Positions 40,940-49,724 are shown, counted from the stretch's first letter. The stretch is DNA of 57,039 bases from Pelotomaculum propionicicum (GCF_004369225.1 NZ_QFFZ01000021.1:1-57039); one strand, 5' to 3'. The notes: generated from the letters alone by a model not told the origin. A program made the numbers and translations.

Positions 40940-41993
40940 ATGAAGCGTTTTTCAAAAAATCTTACGCAGGTGGTTATTCCAACGATTCTTCTACTTGCTT
41001 TGTTTCTTACCGGCTGTGGAGCCGGGTTGGGCGGGAAAAACATACCGGAGAGCGGTGAAAATAAATTACCGGGCTTTCCCGGGCGGCTGGCGGTGATCCG
41101 GCAAGGTGACCTGTGGGTTCTCGAGGGCGGGAAGGAGCCGCAGCGTCTGACCAGCGACGGCCGCAACAGTTCTCCGGCCTGGTCCCCGGACGGGAAATGG
41201 CTGCTCTTTTACAAATATGATCCCGCTGACAAATGGTATAGAAATTATTCTTTATGGGTCGCCCGCGCCGATGGCGGGGAAGTATACGGCATCGAACCAG
41301 AAAAGCACATACTGGACGCCCGGTGGTCCCCGGCGGCGAACAGCATAGCCTACCTTACGGCAAGGCAGGACGAACGTGTGAGGAGCGAGGAATTTAAGCT
41401 GGTTGATGTAAGCGATAATGGCCCCGGGGATCCTCTTTTGCTTAAGGACGCGTCTGAAAAAATAATGAATTTCTGCTGGTATCCCACCGGCGACAGGGTG
41501 GTTTTCACGACTGCTGACGCAAATCCAAATGTGAAAGAAAGCCCCGCTATAAAGGTTATGCCTGCAAGGGGTGGCGAGGCCAAAACGATCCTTACTGTAA
41601 ATGCAGGGTTCTTACCGGATGAGGATCCTCGCCCGTCAATATCCTCTTACCTGGGCGGCCTAAAGTTTTCTCCCGATGGGTATGACCTTAGCTTTTTCAA
41701 ATATCCCTTTTCGGCATCAATCGGATGATCTGGTGTTCAGCTTTTTAAATGTGGAACCGGCTGATAATTTAAAAGAAAAAACTATTCTCGAAAGCCCCGG
41801 CCGGAAATATGTAAAAGAGGTTAGGATCGAACAGCTTCCGGGGCGCCCGGGCGATGAACAAAACCCTGCTCAACCGCCCATGGTCAGGGCAAGGATAGCG
41901 CTGGCCGGAAAGCCTCTGTATAACGCTGCGGCGTCGCATACCGAAGGAGGCATGTATGAAGGGAAAGATATTTGTACGGTGAGATTCAGATAA
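40940..41993 (+). pseudogene. TolB-like lipoprotein with a frameshift
   Basis: AGGAGGCAGACA precedes the ATG at 40940. The first 262 codons encode a lipoprotein signal (LLLALFLTGC) and propeller blades (RLAVIRQGDLWVLEGGKEPQ, AWSPDGKWLLFYK, RWSPAANSIAYLT, CWYPTGDRVVFTT, KFSPDGYDLSFFKYPF) and stop at 41728. A second frame, open from 41676 to 41993, continues with SDDLVFSFLNVEPADNLKEK then ILESPGRKYVKEVRIEQLPG, in the layout of a further C-terminal domain. A frameshift near 41700 is the simplest reading. It is the fourth propeller protein of the window. Confidence 0.55.
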
Positions 41994-42043
41994 GTAAAAC
42001 GAAGGGCTGTGTTATGAAACAACAAAACTCGGAGGTATGAATA

Positions 42044-42341
42044 TTGGGGCTGGAATTTAACGCCACTGATTGCTCAAATCGTTGACCTTTTAATATTGAT
42101 CCTCATTGTTGCCGTTATTATAGTCGTTGTTAAATTTATTATCTCGAAAGGGTCTTTTAAAAAGGATATCTATAACAAAATTGAAACGATGGATAGCGAG
42201 TTGAAAGAAATCAGAAGGCTGTTGGAAGAAAAAAAGTGTAAAGTTTTACTAAGCTCTGGATATGGCTTTAGTGTTTCTCCGAAAAAACATATGATTCTGG
42301 TGTATTATCAGAAAAACTACAATAAGGAAGTGGGATATTGA
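42044..42341 (+). pseudogene. Frameshifted copy of the small membrane protein at 9594
   Basis: GGAGGTA then TTG 42044 reads MGLEFNATDCSNR and stops; shifting frame near 42067 gives LIAQIVDLLILILIVAVIIV then KKDIYNKIETMDSELKEIRR, which aligns along its length with MGLEINATLFAQIIDLLIFI of the paralogue. The frame continues to 42341 with a different tail (CKVLLSSGYGFSVSPKKHM...). Confidence 0.6.
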
Positions 42342-42402
42342 ATTCTATACCTTTCGGTGACCCCACGGGTCTGATTCTAACAAATATCGTAATTTATATA
42401 AT

Positions 42403-43652
42403 ATGGCCCTGCGCCCGGAATGGCACAGTGAGGACGACAACGCGGGCGTGATTAAAATCGTGATGACCGGCTCGTCCGCCGACCCGGCCGGGTGGCAGCC
42501 CCACATCGGCGGCAAGGCCCGCCGGAAGCTGTTGGCCAAGCGGATGAAGGACGAGAACGACCCGCTCAAAATCGTTATCGTTCGTGACATGTGGCTCACC
42601 GGTTTTGACGTGCCCTGTCTGCACACCATGTATGTCGACAAACCGATGAGCGGCCATAACCTGATGCAGGCTATCGCGAGGGTTAACCGGGTATTCCGGG
42701 ATAAGCCCGGCGGTCTGCTGGTTGATTATATCGGCATAGCTGAAAACCTTAAAGCGGCTCTTTCCCGTTATACTGTCAGCGATAGAAAGAACGCGGGCGT
42801 TGATACCGCCGTTGCCGTTGACCTGATGTATGAAAAATACGAATTGATTAATGATATGCTGCACGGTTTTGACTTCAGCAAATTTAAGTCCGGCAGTGCC
42901 GCCGAAAGGATGCGGGCCATAGTCGCGACAGTGGATTACATCCTCGGCCTGGGCGAACAACCCAAAAAGGACTTTATCAAGTATGTCATTGAGCTTGCCA
43001 GTGCCTACTCCCTCTATGCCACCACTAAAGAGGCTGAGCGCCTGAATGTGGAAATCTGCTTCTTCAAGGCGGTCAGGTCGGGGATTGTTAAGATGATTCT
43101 CGGGGGCGCCAAGAAAAAGACCAGGGCACAGATTGATTATCAGCTTAACCAGCTCATCTCCAAGTCATTATTTCGGAAGAAGTTGTGGACATCCTGGGCG
43201 CCGTGGGGTTGAATAAACCAAATATTGCCATCCTTTCTGACGAGTTCCTGGAAGAGATCAAGGGAATTCCGCAGAAGAACCTGGCGGTGGAGCTTTTGAA
43301 GCGCCTCCTGGAAGGCAGGGTTAAGAGCGTTGCCGGGAGAAACCTTGTCCAGTCGAGGAAATTCTCCGAGATGCTGGAGGCCGCCATCCGGAAGTACCAG
43401 AACAGGGCCATTGAAACCACCCAGGTCATCCTTGAATTGATCCAACTGGCCAGGGAAATGAACGAAATGCACCGGCGCGGCGAGGAGACCGGCCTGACCG
43501 AAGATGAACTGGCTGTACATTCTAACCGCACAATCAGCAAAGAAATTATCGCTGAGTATTTTACTGCCATAAAGCAAAAGTATAATATGCTAACACCTAA
43601 TGACATTGAGAATTATGCTCAGGTTATGTTTAGCAGGTCAATGAAAAGCTGA
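42403..43652 (+). pseudogene. Remnant of a type I restriction enzyme HsdR subunit
   Basis: The first frame carries HsdR helicase and C-terminal sequence: [78 protein letters not shown]. Near 43160 the frame shifts: the correct continuation is [20 protein letters not shown] in the frame that runs to 43652. The N-terminal nuclease domain and the first helicase motifs are absent; no HsdM or HsdS lies nearby. It is dead as a restriction enzyme. Confidence 0.8.
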
Positions 43653-43707
43653 CGAAAATGACGAAAGTAAAGCGGTATAATGGTAATATAGAAAAGCAGA
43701 ATAGAAC

Positions 43708-43743
43708 AGCCCTAGCTGAGGATTAAACCGCCGGGGCTTTTTT
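43708..43743 (+). terminator. Possible terminator after HsdR remnant
   Basis: AGCCCT (43708-43713) can pair with GGGGCT (43733-43738), followed by TTTTTT. The loop is long (19 bases) and partly self-pairing. Confidence 0.45.
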
Positions 43744-43777
43744 CTTTCCCGGTAAAACTTGTAGCCCCAAGCATTAA

Positions 43778-43957
43778 CCTGTAATCTCAACAGATTTTGC
43801 AGGCCTTTTTAAAATAAATCCTGGGGATAGTGTTCAAACGGGGCTAAATTTTTTTAAAGGATACTATAGACATTACAAAGAAGTATTTGACAAGAATAAT
43901 CTTAAGGGTGTCTTAATCAATGATTCTATGGACAATTCAACATTATCCAGCCTATGA
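43778..43957 (+). pseudogene. Open-frame remnant without start
   Basis: The 480-base gap after HsdR holds a 59-codon open stretch (PVISTDFAGLFKINPGDSVQ then TGLNFFKGYYRHYKEVFDKN) ending LINDSMDNSTLSSL and stop. The pattern loosely suggests the start of a periplasmic-binding domain (G.....Gl..f....... ...lkGv.i...D.), but I cannot assign it. The rest of the gap (43958-44030) shows nothing. Confidence 0.25.
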
Positions 43958-44033
43958 GCAAATGCTTGAGACCGGAACACTCGTCTCAATATATCTGCTT
44001 CTGGAGTATCCCAGAATCAAATTAAGGGTGTCA

Positions 44034-44069
44034 GTGTCAGGGGGACGGGGTTGTTGACACCCCTGACAC
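44034..44069. repeat. 10-bp REP-like palindrome
   Basis: GTGTCAGGGG (44034-44043) and CCCCTGACAC (44060-44069) around GACGGGGTTGTTGACA. The G-rich core resembles the dispersed palindromes near 35560 and 48435. Confidence 0.6.
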
Positions 44070-44135
44070 CTCTCCCCTGTGCTTGTCCAACCCGGCCAAC
44101 TGTTGTAAACTTGATAGTTGAAAGGGGAGACAGCT

Positions 44136-46046
44136 TTGGTCCTGCTGCAGGCGGTGCAAATTTCAAAATCTTTCGGCTCTCACAGGGTCTTCGCCGGTAT
44201 CAGCCTTACCGTCCAGGAGGGGGAAAAGGCCGGTATTGTCGGGGTCAACGGCGCGGGCAAGTCCACCCTGCTGAAAATATTAACCGGCAGCCTGGCGCCG
44301 GACGCGGGGGAAGTGACCAGGGCCAGAAACCTGTCGCTGTCCTACCTGGCCCAGGACGGCGGCCTGGAATCGGGGCGCAGCATCTGGGACGAGATGCTTA
44401 CCGTATTCACCCCTCTTATTGATATGGAAAAAAAGCTGAGGGCCATGGAACGGCAGATGTCCGAAACTTCCGCGGCTGAAGGCGCAAGCCGGCAGCTGCT
44501 GGAGGACTATGACAACCTTTACGCCCTGTTTAAAAGCCGCGGGGGTTTCGATTACGAGACCAGTGTCCGCACGGTGCTGAGCGGCCTGAAGTTTGCAGAT
44601 ACCGACCTTTCCACCCCGGTCAACACCCTCAGCGGCGGCCAGAAAACCCGCCTGGCCCTGGCCCGCTGCCTGCTGGGGAATCCCGACCTGTTAGTCCTGG
44701 ACGAACCCACCAATTACCTTGACATGGACAACCTGGCCTGGTTGGAGCAGTACCTGCAGTCCTACCGGGGGGCGGTGCTGTTGGTATCCCACGACCGCTA
44801 CTTCCTTGACGCCCTGGCCAGAGTTATATATGAGATTACCCCCGCTGGCCTTACCCGCTACACCGGCAATTACAGCGCGTTTGTCCAGCAAAAAGCCGTT
44901 TTGCTGGAGCAGCAGTTAAAAGAATATAACCGGCAGCAAGGAGAAATTGCCCGCCAGGAGGAGTTCGTGCGGCGCAATATCGCCGCCAAGGATACCACCA
45001 AGCGGGCGCAGAGCCGCCTAAAGGCGCTGGAAAAAATGGAGCGGTTGGAGCGCCCCGGCAAGGAGCGCCGGGTGGTTCTTTCTTTTAACGTGGCCAGGCC
45101 CAGCGGCCTGGAGGTGCTGAGGGCCAGCAGCCTGGGCATTGGCTATACAGGACTGCACCTGGCCCGCGGCTTGGATTTTCAAATCAACAGGGGAGAGCGG
45201 GTGGCCCTGGTCGGCCCGAACGGGATCGGCAAATCAACCCTTCTGAAAACAGTCGCCGGCCTGCTGCAGCCGTTTGAAGGCCGGGTCAGCGCGGGAATAC
45301 ATGTCCAGGCCGGCTACTACGACCAGGAGCGGCAAGGGCTGAGTGAGGATAAGCAGGTATTGCACGAACTCTGGGACCGCTTCCCCAGCCTGGACGAGGT
45401 GGATGTGCGTAAGGTGCTGGGGAGATTTCTGTTCCGGGGCGACGAAGTGAATAAGCGTGTGGCCGATTTGAGCGGCGGTGAAAAATCCCGGCTGGCCCTG
45501 GCTGCGTTGATGTTGCAGAAGGCGAACCTGCTGCTCCTGGACGAGCCCACCAACCACCTGGACCTGCCCGGCAAGGAGGTGCTGGAGGAGGCCCTGGACG
45601 GTTACCCGGGCACCATCCTTTTTGTGTCACACGACCGGTACTTTATAAATAAAGTTGCGACAAGGGTGCTGGAACTCTCACCTAACGGTGTGTCCAGCTA
45701 TATGGGCAACTACGATTATTATTTCCAGAAAAAAGCGGAGCGGGTGCAGCAGGGAAGTGGGCGTGCCGGCAGCGGACCAGTACGGATGGAAAGCGCCGAA
45801 AAGAAACAGTACCTGCAAAAGAAGGAAGAAGAGAGGCAAAAACGCATGCACCGCCGCCGGGTTGAAGAACTGGAGCGGTCGATCTCAGACCTTGAAGATG
45901 TAATTTCCCGCCTGGAAGCGGAGCTTTTTCTGCCGGAGGTTTACCAGGATTACCTGGCCTGCCAGAAGAGGCAGAGTGAGCTCGAAGAAGCCCGCGGTAA
46001 GCTACACGAAAAAATGGAAAAGTGGCTGAACCTGGTGGAGGAGTAG
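44136..46046 (+). CDS. ABC-F family ATP-binding protein
   Basis: 636 aa from TTG 44136, with AAGGGGAG six bases upstream (the frame is open to 44118). Two ABC cassettes: first Walker A GVNGAGKST, signature LSGGQKTRLALARC, Walker B LLVLDEPTNYLD; second Walker A GPNGIGKST, signature LSGGEKSRLALAAL, Walker B LLLLDEPTNHLD. An ABC-F linker of about 80 aa with many charged residues joins them, and the C-terminus is a coiled coil (RVEELERSISDLEDVISRLE). No membrane part. Such proteins act on the ribosome, in translation or antibiotic protection. Convergent with the MBL gene. Confidence 0.9.
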   Translation: MVLLQAVQISKSFGSHRVFAGISLTVQEGEKAGIVGVNGAGKSTLLKILTGSLAPDAGEVTRARNLSLSYLAQDGGLESGRSIWDEMLTVFTPLIDMEKKLRAMERQMSETSAAEGASRQLLEDYDNLYALFKSRGGFDYETSVRTVLSGLKFADTDLSTPVNTLSGGQKTRLALARCLLGNPDLLVLDEPTNYLDMDNLAWLEQYLQSYRGAVLLVSHDRYFLDALARVIYEITPAGLTRYTGNYSAFVQQKAVLLEQQLKEYNRQQGEIARQEEFVRRNIAAKDTTKRAQSRLKALEKMERLERPGKERRVVLSFNVARPSGLEVLRASSLGIGYTGLHLARGLDFQINRGERVALVGPNGIGKSTLLKTVAGLLQPFEGRVSAGIHVQAGYYDQERQGLSEDKQVLHELWDRFPSLDEVDVRKVLGRFLFRGDEVNKRVADLSGGEKSRLALAALMLQKANLLLLDEPTNHLDLPGKEVLEEALDGYPGTILFVSHDRYFINKVATRVLELSPNGVSSYMGNYDYYFQKKAERVQQGSGRAGSGPVRMESAEKKQYLQKKEEERQKRMHRRRVEELERSISDLEDVISRLEAELFLPEVYQDYLACQKRQSELEEARGKLHEKMEKWLNLVEE

Positions 46047-46052
46047 GCTGAA

Positions 46053-46901
46053 CTACTTTTCGGGAAGGCTGAAGCTGCTGCCGGCCGGACAAAATCTGAA
46101 ACGGGGCCCAAAAATGTTCGCCAGCCTGGAGATTACAGCCAATCCGGTGCAGTGGTTGGCGCCCAGGAATTGAAGGTCCAATTCTTTCAGGTAATTGATT
46201 GTCGCTTCCTGCTGCTCAACAGGCGCGGGGCCCAGGTGAGTGCCGCCGATAATACCGTAGACCCGGCTTACCCCGGTAACCTTCCGCGCATGCTCCACAA
46301 TATTTACCAGGCCGGCGTGGGCGCAGCCCAATACAATAATTAACCCTTCAGGGGTAACGCAGTACAAGCTCATGTCGTCGTGAAACGGGTCGGGCATAAT
46401 ATTTCTGCCGTTTTCCAGGCAGAACAATGTCTCATCAGCTTTTTCGAAAACCGTTTTTCTGGGCACTTCACCACTGACAAACACACCTGGCGATATCTCG
46501 AGAGGTTCTTTCATAAATACAAATTCCGCTCCAAGGCTTTCCAGCGCTTTTTTTCTGTATGGGACTCCGATATAGCGCGGTTTCTCCGGTGTGCCGTAGT
46601 GGCAGGCAAATAAACCGGGGTGCGCGTAAACCGGCAGTTTACCCCGGCAGCGCAGAAAAGACTTCATGCCGCCTGTATGGTCGTAATGCCCATGGCTTAA
46701 AACTAAAGCTTCCACAGATTTAAGGTCAATTCCCATAACGTCTGAATTGTTTAGCAGCCCGCCGCTCTCCCCCGTGTCAAAAAGAATTTTCATGCCATTT
46801 ACTTCAATATAGATGGACAGGCCCCATTCACCCACTATACCACGAGAAGTCCCGACGGTATTTTCGCTAAGTACCGCGAGCCTCAAAAAAGCATCCTTCA
46901 T
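46053..46901 (-). CDS. Metallo-beta-lactamase-fold hydrolase
   Basis: 282 aa; GAGGAGG seven bases before ATG 46901. The metal motif is LSHGHYDHTGG; the second histidine region is GCAHAGLVNIVEHARKV. The whole sequence follows the 7,8-dihydropterin-6-yl-methyl... / phosphoribosyl-type MBL subfamily (NGMKILFDTGESGG at the start, GIIGGTHLGPA toward the end, LGANHCTGLA). Substrate unknown. Stop is seven bases from the ABC-F stop, so the two genes converge. Confidence 0.85.
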   Translation of the reverse strand: MKDAFLRLAVLSENTVGTSRGIVGEWGLSIYIEVNGMKILFDTGESGGLLNNSDVMGIDLKSVEALVLSHGHYDHTGGMKSFLRCRGKLPVYAHPGLFACHYGTPEKPRYIGVPYRKKALESLGAEFVFMKEPLEISPGVFVSGEVPRKTVFEKADETLFCLENGRNIMPDPFHDDMSLYCVTPEGLIIVLGCAHAGLVNIVEHARKVTGVSRVYGIIGGTHLGPAPVEQQEATINYLKELDLQFLGANHCTGLAVISRLANIFGPRFRFCPAGSSFSLPEK

Positions 46902-46924
46902 ATGTCTTCCTCCTCGTATTCGTC

Positions 46925-47145
46925 TTATATGAACAGCAGCAAGCTCACCGCCATCAGCGCCATCCCGGCTACCAGGCCATATATGGAGAGGTGGTGCTCG
47001 CCGTATCTCTGTGCTCTTGGCAGAAGCACATCAAGAGAAATAATACCATTATTCCCGCTACACCCGCGAAAATGACACCAAATACAAGCTCATTGATAAA
47101 AGGCATCAATATTAGGTAACCGATTAATGCCCCCAAGGGCTTCAT
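46925..47145 (-). pseudogene. Remnant of a ZIP-family metal transporter
   Basis: On the minus strand the frame reads MKPLGALIGYLILMPFINEL then VFGVIFAGVAGIMV, shifts by one base near 47040, and continues as ISLDVLLPRAQRYGEHHLSI then YGLVAGMALMAVSLLLFI and stop. These are the last three membrane helices of ZIP proteins. The first two-thirds of the gene are missing. Upstream (47146-47200) lies the promoter region of the next operon. Confidence 0.65.
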
Positions 47146-47201
47146 TTTCTATTATACTGTAATGTTTGTCAACACCGGGTCTGAAAATATATTGAACGTC
47201 C

Positions 47202-47230
47202 TTGACATCCTATAATGGGATAGGTATAAT
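47202..47230 (+). promoter_or_regulatory. Consensus sigma-A promoter of the DUF6530 operon
   Basis: TTGACA (47202-47207), exactly 17 bases, TATAAT (47225-47230): both hexamers match consensus. The start of transcription would be near 47237, inside the operator. Confidence 0.85.
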
Positions 47231-47241
47231 TATTTAGTAAT

Positions 47242-47264
47242 TTAGTAAATCACTAATTTACTAA
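47242..47264. promoter_or_regulatory. Operator: 9-bp perfect dyad over the transcription start
   Basis: TTAGTAAAT (47242-47250), spacer CACTA, ATTTACTAA (47256-47264), plus a partial extra TTAGTAA half-site at 47234-47240. Placed just after the -10, it suits a repressor. It lies 19 bases before the DUF6530 start. Confidence 0.75.
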
Positions 47265-47283
47265 TCGTTTAGGGGGAAGGAAA

Positions 47284-47763
47284 ATGAAAATACCGACCAC
47301 TTTAAAGCACAAGCCTGTCATTGTATGTGAAAATTACGGGAACGTTGACGGCAGGTATGCCTATAATTCAGACGCCAAAGGCCTTTCGCTGGGCCTGGCC
47401 CAGTGGAATGACCGGGGCAAGGTGGATATATCCGCCAAAGTATGGAGATACACAGGTGAAAAATGGTCCAGGCAGTCTGAGGAATTGCCGCTGCACCGTG
47501 TGCTCGACCTGGCCATTCTAGTTTGCCGGGCGAAACTTCATTTTCAGGAAGCTTATCGGTATGAGAGATTATATGATACCGGGAATCCTGTTATAGACAG
47601 GGTCGGCCTGCAGGGTGACGCCATGACAGTGGCCGTATGTACCGACAATGAAAAAATCAATGAGGACATAGTTCTATTCAGGCAGGCGCTCAGCAACGAT
47701 GATGAAATCCTTGGAGAACGCCTGGCCACTCTGGCAAGGATATTAAAGGAGATGGGTTATTGA
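47284..47763 (+). CDS. DUF6530-family protein
   Basis: 159 aa, ATG 47284 with GGGGGAAGG upstream. The sequence (KHKPVIVCENYGNVDGRYAY, GLSLGLAQWNDRGKVDISAK, VWRYTGEKWSRQSEELPLHR, ...ICRAKLHFQEAYRYE) is that of the DUF6530 family as I remember it. Function unknown. The stop overlaps the next start (TTGA), and that gene's ribosome site AAGGAG is inside this one, so the two form an operon under the promoter at 47202. Confidence 0.75.
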   Translation: MKIPTTLKHKPVIVCENYGNVDGRYAYNSDAKGLSLGLAQWNDRGKVDISAKVWRYTGEKWSRQSEELPLHRVLDLAILVCRAKLHFQEAYRYERLYDTGNPVIDRVGLQGDAMTVAVCTDNEKINEDIVLFRQALSNDDEILGERLATLARILKEMGY

Positions 47764-48053
47764 CAGATGAGCGGCAATAAGAAGAAAGTCAACTCTCGAT
47801 ATTCCTGGACGATGACGGCAGAATTACACGCATTCCCGTGCCGAGCAGAACCAGGATCCCCGTGCTGCGCTATCTGGCCAGCAAGTTTGAGGAAGGTATC
47901 TTTTACAGTGAAAAGCAGGTCAACACGGTTATAGACGCGTGGCATAGTTTCGGCGACTACTTCATATTGAGAAGGCTGCTGATAGATTACAATTTTCTTC
48001 TTGCACGTACTCCAGATGGATCAAAATATTGGGTGGTTAAAAAAGAAGCATAG
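47760..48053 (+). pseudogene. DUF2087-type protein with TAA at codon 7
   Basis: TTG 47760 has AAGGAG at 47746-47751 and overlaps the previous stop. The frame reads MTDERQ-stop-EESQLSIFLDDDGRI then TRIPVPSRTRIPVLRYLASK and FYSEKQVNTVIDAWHSFGDY FILRRLLIDYNF, ending VVKKEA. The body is a clean DUF2087 domain (helix-turn-helix-like, found in regulators); the TAA at 47778-47780 is the only interruption. An in-frame GTG at 47838 has no good site. Confidence 0.7.
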
Positions 48054-48069
48054 AAAGAAGGACTTCTTA

Positions 48070-48432
48070 ATGGATAGAAAAAAGGAACTAAAGCTTCAGT
48101 ACAAGCAGATGAAACCGCAGATGGGCATATTCATGGTCCGCTGTAAAATCAATAATAAGTATTTTCTTAAAGCTACTCCGGATTTGAGAGGCGTTATCAA
48201 TGGCACTAAAGCCAGGCTGGGAGGTGGCTTCCATCCCAACCTGGAACTGCAAAAGGAATGGAATGATTTTGGCCCGGAAAATTTCACGATTGAAATTCTT
48301 GAGAATCTTGCGTATGACGAAGATGAATCAAAAACAGATTACAGTGAAGAGTTGGCGTTATTAGAAATGATTTGGGAGGAAAAATTTGCAAAAGAAAATA
48401 TGGAGTTATACAAAAAAAGAATCCCAAGGTAA
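48070..48432 (+). CDS. GIY-YIG-like family protein
   Basis: 120 aa from ATG 48070 with AAGAAGG eight bases upstream. The sequence MDRKKELKLQYKQMKPQMGI then FMVRCKINNKYFLKATPDLR and GGFHPNLELQKEWNDFGPEN FTIEILE matches small proteins annotated as GIY-YIG nuclease family in Clostridia: MGIFxVRC takes the place of the GIY strand, and NxxLQxEWNxxG the downstream helix. Catalytic residues are not fully conserved, so nuclease activity is uncertain. Third gene of the 47284 operon. Confidence 0.7.
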   Translation: MDRKKELKLQYKQMKPQMGIFMVRCKINNKYFLKATPDLRGVINGTKARLGGGFHPNLELQKEWNDFGPENFTIEILENLAYDEDESKTDYSEELALLEMIWEEKFAKENMELYKKRIPR

Positions 48433-48434
48433 TA

Positions 48435-48465
48435 GGGATAAGGGACCTGCCCCCTTATCCCTTTT
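48435..48465 (+). terminator. Terminator of the DUF6530 operon
   Basis: GGGATAAGGG (48435-48444) pairs perfectly with CCCTTATCCC (48452-48461), then TTTT. It starts just after the stop at 48432. The G-rich/C-rich form recalls the REP-like palindromes elsewhere in the window. Confidence 0.75.
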
Positions 48466-48887
48466 CACATTACTGGGCGGCAGTCATGGCATAGTTGTAC
48501 AGATGACGTTTGGAAAAGAGTAAAACTGCTATTAATATTAATATCCCAAGCAGGTATGTGAAGTTATTATTTTACATTACAGGAACGGTCTGAAAAGAGT
48601 ATTGCGCTTACAATATATAGACAGATCTAATTAATGCAATCGGAAATAAATATTTAACTCTGAACATTAACGAGTGTTAGAATCAAAAAAGGAAAATGTA
48701 GTGATATTAAAATGTATTTATATGGCATGAAATGAGACACTAATTTTTATAGGTGGTGGTGCAAGTAGGGTTAATAAGCTATTAACCTTGTCCAGGTTTG
48801 ATAGATATTAACTCATGAGGGAACCGCTTTCCAATATGCCAGCTAAGAGTACCAGGACCTTCTCAGGCAAAACCGTTTCATATGCAG

Positions 48888-49030
48888 CATGAGCGGCAAG
48901 GGCACTGTTATGACAATACTTCCATGAATCCTTCTTGAGTAAGTTTAAAACGGAATGGCTCTATGGAAAGCTCTTTAGACGAGAGAACAGGCTAAACAAG
49001 CCATATTTGTATTTTATAACCTAAATTAAT
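48888..49030 (+). pseudogene. Remnant of an IS3-family OrfB transposase
   Basis: In the 780-base stretch before the repeat-protein gene, scrambled frames give MSGKGHCYDN, then FKTEWLYGKLFRRE and AKQAIFVFYNLN, the order found in IS3-family integrases (SRKGNCYDNA, FKTEWLY, AKQAIFEYIE..YN). Multiple frameshifts and stops are present. The remaining parts of 48466-49200 are AT-rich and show nothing else I can support. Confidence 0.5.
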
Positions 49031-49217
49031 CTCAATGAGTAGGAATTTGAGAGTTTTTAGTGTCTACAGCTGCTAGTCAAGATCACTACTGATTGCGGAA
49101 GTGAAGCCACACAAGTAGCCATACTAGTGAGTCGTTTCTTGTTGTTTATTTAAAAAGTACTAATAAAGAGACGGTTCTGTTGTTCAATAAAATAAACTTT
49201 GGAGGGTGAGCATTTAA

Positions 49218-49571
49218 ATGGCAAAAGATATACCAAGCGGTCAAGGTCGTTCATTTAGAAGAGGTGTTTCAGATTCATTGTTAGAAGATAAAAAAGATTA
49301 TGATGGTATGTATAAACCATTTGATTTGCCCCATAATGATGCTGCTGTAGAAGCTTACAAAAAGGGTCGCGCAGAAGGAGATAAACTGAAGAAAGAAATT
49401 GAAGATCGTGCATTTAGAAGAGGCATATCAGATTCATTGCTAGATGAGAAAAAGGATTACGATGGCAAATATAAACCATTTGATTTGCCCAGAACTGCTT
49501 TAGACGCTTATAAGAAGGGTCGCGTAGAAGGAGATAAACTGAAGAAAGAAATTGAGGAAAGGTGCCAATAA
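49218..49571 (+). CDS. Protein made of two tandem 52-residue repeats
   Basis: 117 aa; GGAGGG about eleven bases before ATG 49218. After ten leader residues it is FRRGVSDSLLEDKKDYDGMY-KPFDLP...EAYKKGRAEGDKLKKEI (DNA 49248-49406) repeated almost exactly as FRRGISDSLLDEKKDYDGKY-KPFDLP...DAYKKGRVEGDKLKKEI (49407-49562). Nucleotide identity is high but with scattered synonymous changes, so the duplication is not brand new. It is very charged, no membrane segment, no known domain. Isolated transcription unit: IS3 remnant on the left, terminator at 49725 on the right. Confidence 0.75.
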   Translation: MAKDIPSGQGRSFRRGVSDSLLEDKKDYDGMYKPFDLPHNDAAVEAYKKGRAEGDKLKKEIEDRAFRRGISDSLLDEKKDYDGKYKPFDLPRTALDAYKKGRVEGDKLKKEIEERCQ

Positions 49572-49724
49572 TTAGGATGTTATGGGATAACCCCTCACTT
49601 GGGTAATACATTATGAGGGACGGGACAAGTTTTACAGTTTTGCAAGAGGGCGTTCCCTTGACACTTTGACAATAGTATGGCAACAGTATGGCAACAGTAT
49701 CAAGTTAGAACCGTCGCTGGATAA

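Noticed and set aside
33558-47780. Stop codon reassignment (TAA to Gln)
   Set aside because: Many intact genes here end in TAA, and only two early TAA codons were seen, so reassignment is not supported.
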